9,543 nucleotides of DNA. It comes from Arenicella sp. Lineage in GTDB: Bacteria > Pseudomonadota > Gammaproteobacteria > Arenicellales > Arenicellaceae. The DNA is taken from positions 1 through 9,543 of the forward strand of contig JAHHOC010000107.1 of the NCBI GenBank assembly GCA_018677115.1, in the 5' to 3' direction. Both the position numbers and the translations under genes were made by a program. The notes under the pieces are model-generated. The model was given only the letters and a program-made list of their open reading frames with translations. It ran no database searches and was not told the origin of the DNA. The stretch's first letter is position 1; the number at the start of each line of letters is the position of its first letter. Positions 6,863-9,543 of this stretch are shown here, piece by piece.

Positions 6863-7600
6863 TTAACCATCCAGGCCCAGGCGCGTTATTAACGTCGCCG
6901 AGGGTACGTAGCCAGGGGTAATTGTTCCGTCATCAAATATAATAGTGGGTGTTCCGGTTACGCCAATTTGCTGGCCGAGCTTGTAGGTTTCAGCTATCGG
7001 ATTCTGGCAACTTTGTTTTTTTGGAATTCCCCCCGCCTTGGCCGAGGTCAGCGCCGCCTGTTGATCGTCACTGCACCACACGGAGACGTATTTAGTGTAG
7101 CTCTCCCTGCCGATTCCGGATCGCGGAAAAGCCAGGTAACGCACCTGAATTCCGGCCTCGGTCAAATCCGGCACTTCATTGTGTAATTTTCGGCAATAGC
7201 CACAATCAATATCGGTAAATACGGTGATGTAACGCTTGGGGTTTTCCGGCCCGAAGACGATCATTTTGCTCACTGGCACTTCCGAAATCACCTTCGCCAT
7301 ACGTTCGCCGCGAGCCTGCTGACCAAGGTTTACCTGTCGGGCAGTATCATAAAGATCACCAAACAGCACGTAGTCACCATCTACATACGCGTAGGCAAAG
7401 CTGCCATTGAGATCAATTCGATAAACGCCTTTTGCGGGCGCTGCAACAATCTCCGCGGAACCTGCCGCAGGGATCATTTTCTGTAATTCGGCCCTGACCG
7501 CCTTAATATCCGCATCATTGTCCGCCTGACTGGTGCCGCTAAGTAACAACAATCCGCAGGCGGCCAAGATCACCGTTGAAAAGAGAATAGTTTTGCGCAT
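6863..7600 (-). CDS. dsbC: Periplasmic disulfide isomerase/reductase, DsbC family
   Basis: Rearranges wrong disulfides in periplasmic proteins; DsbC is normally a V-shaped dimer kept reduced by DsbD. The 245-residue precursor has a signal peptide (likely cleavage SQA|D after residue 26), an N-terminal dimerisation domain (about 28-90), a linker helix, and a C-terminal thioredoxin-fold domain. The active site is CGYC (Cys133-Cys136), the same dipeptide as E. coli DsbC. The cis-proline loop is TGTPT with Pro218. A second cysteine pair, Cys176 and Cys198, matches the structural disulfide of DsbC. The signal peptide contains LAAC at 12-15, a lipobox-like sequence, but hydrophobic residues continue after the Cys, so ordinary cleavage is more likely. 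AAGGA about 8 bases before the ATG is a good ribosome site. It lies 40 bases downstream of yajQ on the same strand, probably in one transcript. Confidence 0.94.
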   Translation of the reverse strand: MRKTILFSTVILAACGLLLLSGTSQADNDADIKAVRAELQKMIPAAGSAEIVAAPAKGVYRIDLNGSFAYAYVDGDYVLFGDLYDTARQVNLGQQARGERMAKVISEVPVSKMIVFGPENPKRYITVFTDIDCGYCRKLHNEVPDLTEAGIQVRYLAFPRSGIGRESYTKYVSVWCSDDQQAALTSAKAGGIPKKQSCQNPIAETYKLGQQIGVTGTPTIIFDDGTITPGYVPSATLITRLGLDG

Positions 7601-7640
7601 GTTTTAGTCCTTAAATTGGAAAGTGTTGATAATCGCGTTC

Positions 7641-8126
7641 TCAGTCGCGGAAATTATTAAATTGTAACGGCACTCCAGCATCGGAATCGCGTAGAAATGC
7701 TATTACTGATTGCAAGTCATCGCGCTTCTTGCCGGTAACTCGTAGCTGTTCACCCTGTATGGCAGTCTGTACTTTCAGTTTTTGATCTTTGATCTGTTTT
7801 ACCAGCTTGCGGCCCAGCTCGGCGCTAATACCTTCCTGCAAATCAATAACCTGCCGGGCTTTACCACCACCGATCTCCTCGATCTCACGATACTTGAAGC
7901 AGCCTAAATCAACGCCTCGTTTTGCCACCTTGGTGCACAATACTTCAACTGCCTGTTTTAGCTGAAATTCGTTGTCAGCGAACACCGTTAAGATTTTGTC
8001 AGCTTGCTCTACACGAGCGTCACTGCCTTTAAAATCAAAGCGTGTACCCAGCTCTCTGTTGGCCTGATGCACGGCATTACCAAGTTCCGGTTTATCTATC
8101 TCGGATACAATATCGAATGATGGCAT
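7641..8126 (-). CDS. yajQ: YajQ family nucleotide/cyclic di-GMP-binding protein
   Basis: A 161-residue cytoplasmic protein of the UPF0234/YajQ family, full length. It begins with the family signature MPSFDIVSEID and has RFDFKG (residues 29-34), a central LGCFKYREIEEIGGGKARQVI segment, and ends in LQFNNFRD, all typical. The fold is two ferredoxin-like halves. E. coli YajQ was reported to bind nucleotides, and the Xanthomonas homologue binds cyclic di-GMP and affects transcription of virulence genes; which role applies here is not visible. The start is ATG at 8126-8124 with no clear Shine-Dalgarno. It is first in a likely yajQ-dsbC unit and diverges from the lytic transglycosylase gene. Confidence 0.95.
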   Translation of the reverse strand: MPSFDIVSEIDKPELGNAVHQANRELGTRFDFKGSDARVEQADKILTVFADNEFQLKQAVEVLCTKVAKRGVDLGCFKYREIEEIGGGKARQVIDLQEGISAELGRKLVKQIKDQKLKVQTAIQGEQLRVTGKKRDDLQSVIAFLRDSDAGVPLQFNNFRD

Positions 8127-8178
8127 AATAACGGTTATTCAATAGCTTAGCGTTACATTTAAGTTACCATATTAGCAT

Positions 8179-8202
8179 ATTAAGACCTTCATTAAGACCG
8201 TG
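8179..8202. repeat. Tandem near-repeat over the transglycosylase start
   Basis: ATTAAGACCTTC (8179-8190) is followed at once by ATTAAGACCGTG (8191-8202); the first nine bases are identical. The second copy ends in the GTG start codon of the downstream gene, so the repeat occupies the place where a ribosome binding site would be. It also lies in the 73-base divergent gap upstream of yajQ. A slippage origin or a regulatory role are both possible. Confidence 0.4.
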
Positions 8203-8859
8203 AAAACATCGCTATTATTACCGGCCAATCCACTGCATAAGGCTTTTATTGCCGCGCTACTAGGCATTGCAAGTCTGGGTTTAACCCCGCTGTCGGTAAA
8301 TCCCGCGCTAGCAAGAGTCTATGTCTATGAGCTGCCCGATGGCAGCAAGCTGATCACCGATATTAAGTATCGAAAAAAGGGCTATCGATTAAAAACCAGT
8401 TATGACACCAAACCCTATCGGTCGGGGAAGACGGCTAGCGCACCCTATTACGCCAACCCGATCAAATCTCAATATGATGCGCTAATCGTCAACCTGGCAC
8501 TCAAATATGATCTCGAGCCTTCATTCATAAAAGCGATGATTCATGTCGAGTCGGCTTTTGATCGATACGCCATCTCGCGTGCAGGTGCCATGGGTTTAAT
8601 GCAATTAATGCCGGCGACTGCAGCTAATTATCAGTTGAACCAGGATCAGTTCAATCCTTACAGAAATGTCGAGGCCGGCATTCAGCACGTGAAGGATTTA
8701 ATGAACCGCTATGGCAGTGACAAAGAACTTTCGCTCGCCGCCTACAATGCCGGTGAAGGCGCGGTGAGCAAATATCGGGGAGTACCACCATATGATGAAA
8801 CTGAGGACTATATTAAAAAGGTTTTAAGGCTCTACGCGATGTACAAGAAGGAGCTCTAA
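8200..8859 (+). CDS. Exported lytic murein transglycosylase (SLT domain)
   Basis: Predicted to cleave peptidoglycan glycan strands with formation of 1,6-anhydro-muramyl ends, in the periplasm. The 219-residue protein has a signal peptide (hydrophobic core about 15-30, likely cleavage ALA|R after residue 38), then a short segment RVYVYELPDGSKLITD that resembles the beta-strand region found before SLT domains in several proteobacterial proteins, a basic linker, and an SLT domain from about 90 to the end. The catalytic Glu is Glu117 in IHVESAF, followed by the family motifs GAMGLMQLMPATA (129-141) and AAYNAGEGAV (180-189). No lipobox is seen. The start is a GTG; a TAG stop lies in frame 25 bases upstream and no other start codon occurs between, yet no good ribosome site is visible. 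The family is clear, but I cannot assign one of the mlt/slt symbols. Confidence 0.92.
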   Translation: MKTSLLLPANPLHKAFIAALLGIASLGLTPLSVNPALARVYVYELPDGSKLITDIKYRKKGYRLKTSYDTKPYRSGKTASAPYYANPIKSQYDALIVNLALKYDLEPSFIKAMIHVESAFDRYAISRAGAMGLMQLMPATAANYQLNQDQFNPYRNVEAGIQHVKDLMNRYGSDKELSLAAYNAGEGAVSKYRGVPPYDETEDYIKKVLRLYAMYKKEL

Positions 8860-8873
8860 ACCCGGGTGCGGGT
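8860..8873. terminator. Small hairpin between convergent genes
   Basis: ACCCG-GGTG-CGGGT forms a 5-base-pair stem with a 4-base loop directly after the transglycosylase stop, in the 19-base gap before the pdxJ stop. It could slow transcription from both sides, but the stem is short and there is no T run, so an intrinsic terminator is doubtful. Confidence 0.25.
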
Positions 8874-8878
8874 GACAT

Positions 8879-9543
8879 TCACTGCTCGACGGCTAGCCGG
8901 GCATCAATCATTTTTTGTTTCATATAAAAAACGGCCTCGTGGAAGCCGCTAATACAGGCGCGGGCAACAATCGAGTGACCGATATTGAGGCAGGCAATTT
9001 CCGGTATTGCCGCCACCGCGTCCACGTTTCGATAATGCAGACCATGACCAGCGTTTACCTGCAGACCCAGCGCACGTGCCTGAGTCGCCGCATCTTGTAG
9101 CCGCTGTAGCTGAGGGATACGCTGTGCTTCCTCGCAATCCGCGTAGACACCGGTATGCAGTTCAACGATATCGGCACCCGCTGCCTTACTGGCCTCAATT
9201 TGCTCCGCATCCGGATCAATAAACAGCGACACCAGAATTTTCGCCTGCTGCAATTCCCCAATATACTCCGGCAATGTAGTTAACTGCCCGGCAATGTCTA
9301 ATCCACCCTCGGTGGTCAGCTCTTCGCGCTTTTCCGGCACCAGGCAACATTCGTGAGGTTTCACCATCCTTGCAATCTCCAGCATTTCCGCTGTGGCGGC
9401 CATCTCCAGATTCATTGGCAAATCAACCTCGGCTCTGATGCGGTGTACATCGTGATCCTGAATATGGCGTCGATCCTCTCTAAGGTGTACGGTAATGCCA
9501 TCAGCACCTGCCTTGCGCGCTACATCGGCGGCGAGGGTGGGAT
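8879..9543 (-). CDS. pdxJ: Pyridoxine 5'-phosphate synthase, C-terminal 220 residues (cut by right edge)
   Basis: Joins 1-deoxyxylulose 5-phosphate with 3-amino-2-oxopropyl phosphate to form pyridoxine 5'-phosphate, the ring-closing step of DXP-dependent vitamin B6 synthesis. The gene does not start at the Met at 9421: the frame stays open upstream to the edge and encodes conserved PdxJ sequence, including the signature HLREDRRHI at 9493-9467. Further signatures are NLEMAAT, CLVPEKREELTTEGG, VELHTG, NAGHGLHYRNV (with the conserved catalytic His) and NIGHSIVARA. Compared with about 243 residues in E. coli, only the first ~20-25 residues (the DHVATLR region) are missing. The C-terminus is complete, ending in RLAVEQ with a TGA stop. 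It converges on the lytic transglycosylase gene 19 bases away. PdxJ is often next to recO and acpS, which would lie beyond the edge here. Confidence 0.96.
   Translation of the reverse strand, partial: PTLAADVARKAGADGITVHLREDRRHIQDHDVHRIRAEVDLPMNLEMAATAEMLEIARMVKPHECCLVPEKREELTTEGGLDIAGQLTTLPEYIGELQQAKILVSLFIDPDAEQIEASKAAGADIVELHTGVYADCEEAQRIPQLQRLQDAATQARALGLQVNAGHGLHYRNVDAVAAIPEIACLNIGHSIVARACISGFHEAVFYMKQKMIDARLAVEQ

Noticed and set aside
9419..9421. pdxJ start at the Met at 9421
   Set aside because: Forty further in-frame codons upstream encode typical PdxJ sequence, including HLREDRRHI, so this Met is internal.
1..9543. A novel defence, mobile or biosynthetic system
   Set aside because: Apart from the one unidentified secreted protein, every complete gene belongs to a well-known housekeeping family in ordinary surroundings, and there are no transposase, integrase, phage or CRISPR features.

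Overview
This 9.5 kb window reads as an ordinary chromosomal segment of a gammaproteobacterium of roughly balanced base composition. The evidence is gene content and order: trmJ and cysE on one strand diverging from suhB, mutS followed by a seven-iron ferredoxin (fdxA), and close resemblance of the IscA, MutS, FdxA, TrmJ and PdxJ proteins to gammaproteobacterial versions. I see no phage, insertion sequence, CRISPR array, toxin-antitoxin or defence module, and no tRNA or rRNA.

Layout. Positions 1-538 (minus) hold the N-terminal part of a secreted protein of unknown function that runs off the left edge. Positions 764-2766 (minus) form a likely trmJ-cysE-iscA unit: a tRNA ribose methyltransferase, serine acetyltransferase, and an A-type iron-sulfur carrier. 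In many gammaproteobacteria cysE is followed by iscR-iscS-iscU-iscA-hscB-hscA-fdx; here iscA follows cysE directly and the rest is absent. Positions 2767-2942 are a divergent control region with a tandem 14-base repeat and a 7-base inverted repeat. Positions 2943-6765 (plus) hold suhB, mutS and fdxA. fdxA has its own good sigma-70-type promoter. Positions 6863-8126 (minus) hold yajQ followed by dsbC. Position 8200 onward (plus) encodes an exported lytic transglycosylase, converging on pdxJ (minus), which runs off the right edge without its first ~20-25 residues.

How the genes relate. CysE makes O-acetylserine for cysteine synthesis, and cysteine is the usual sulfur source for the clusters that IscA-type carriers deliver; FdxA is one Fe-S protein in the window. 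TrmJ and SuhB both act around stable RNA. DsbC and the transglycosylase act in the periplasm. The rest is housekeeping rather than one system. The points most worth checking are the reduced isc locus, the unidentified secreted protein, and the repeats in the trmJ/suhB intergenic region.

Several genes use non-ATG starts (trmJ TTG, mutS GTG, transglycosylase GTG), and the suhB start is best placed at an ATG 15 bases inside the longest open frame.
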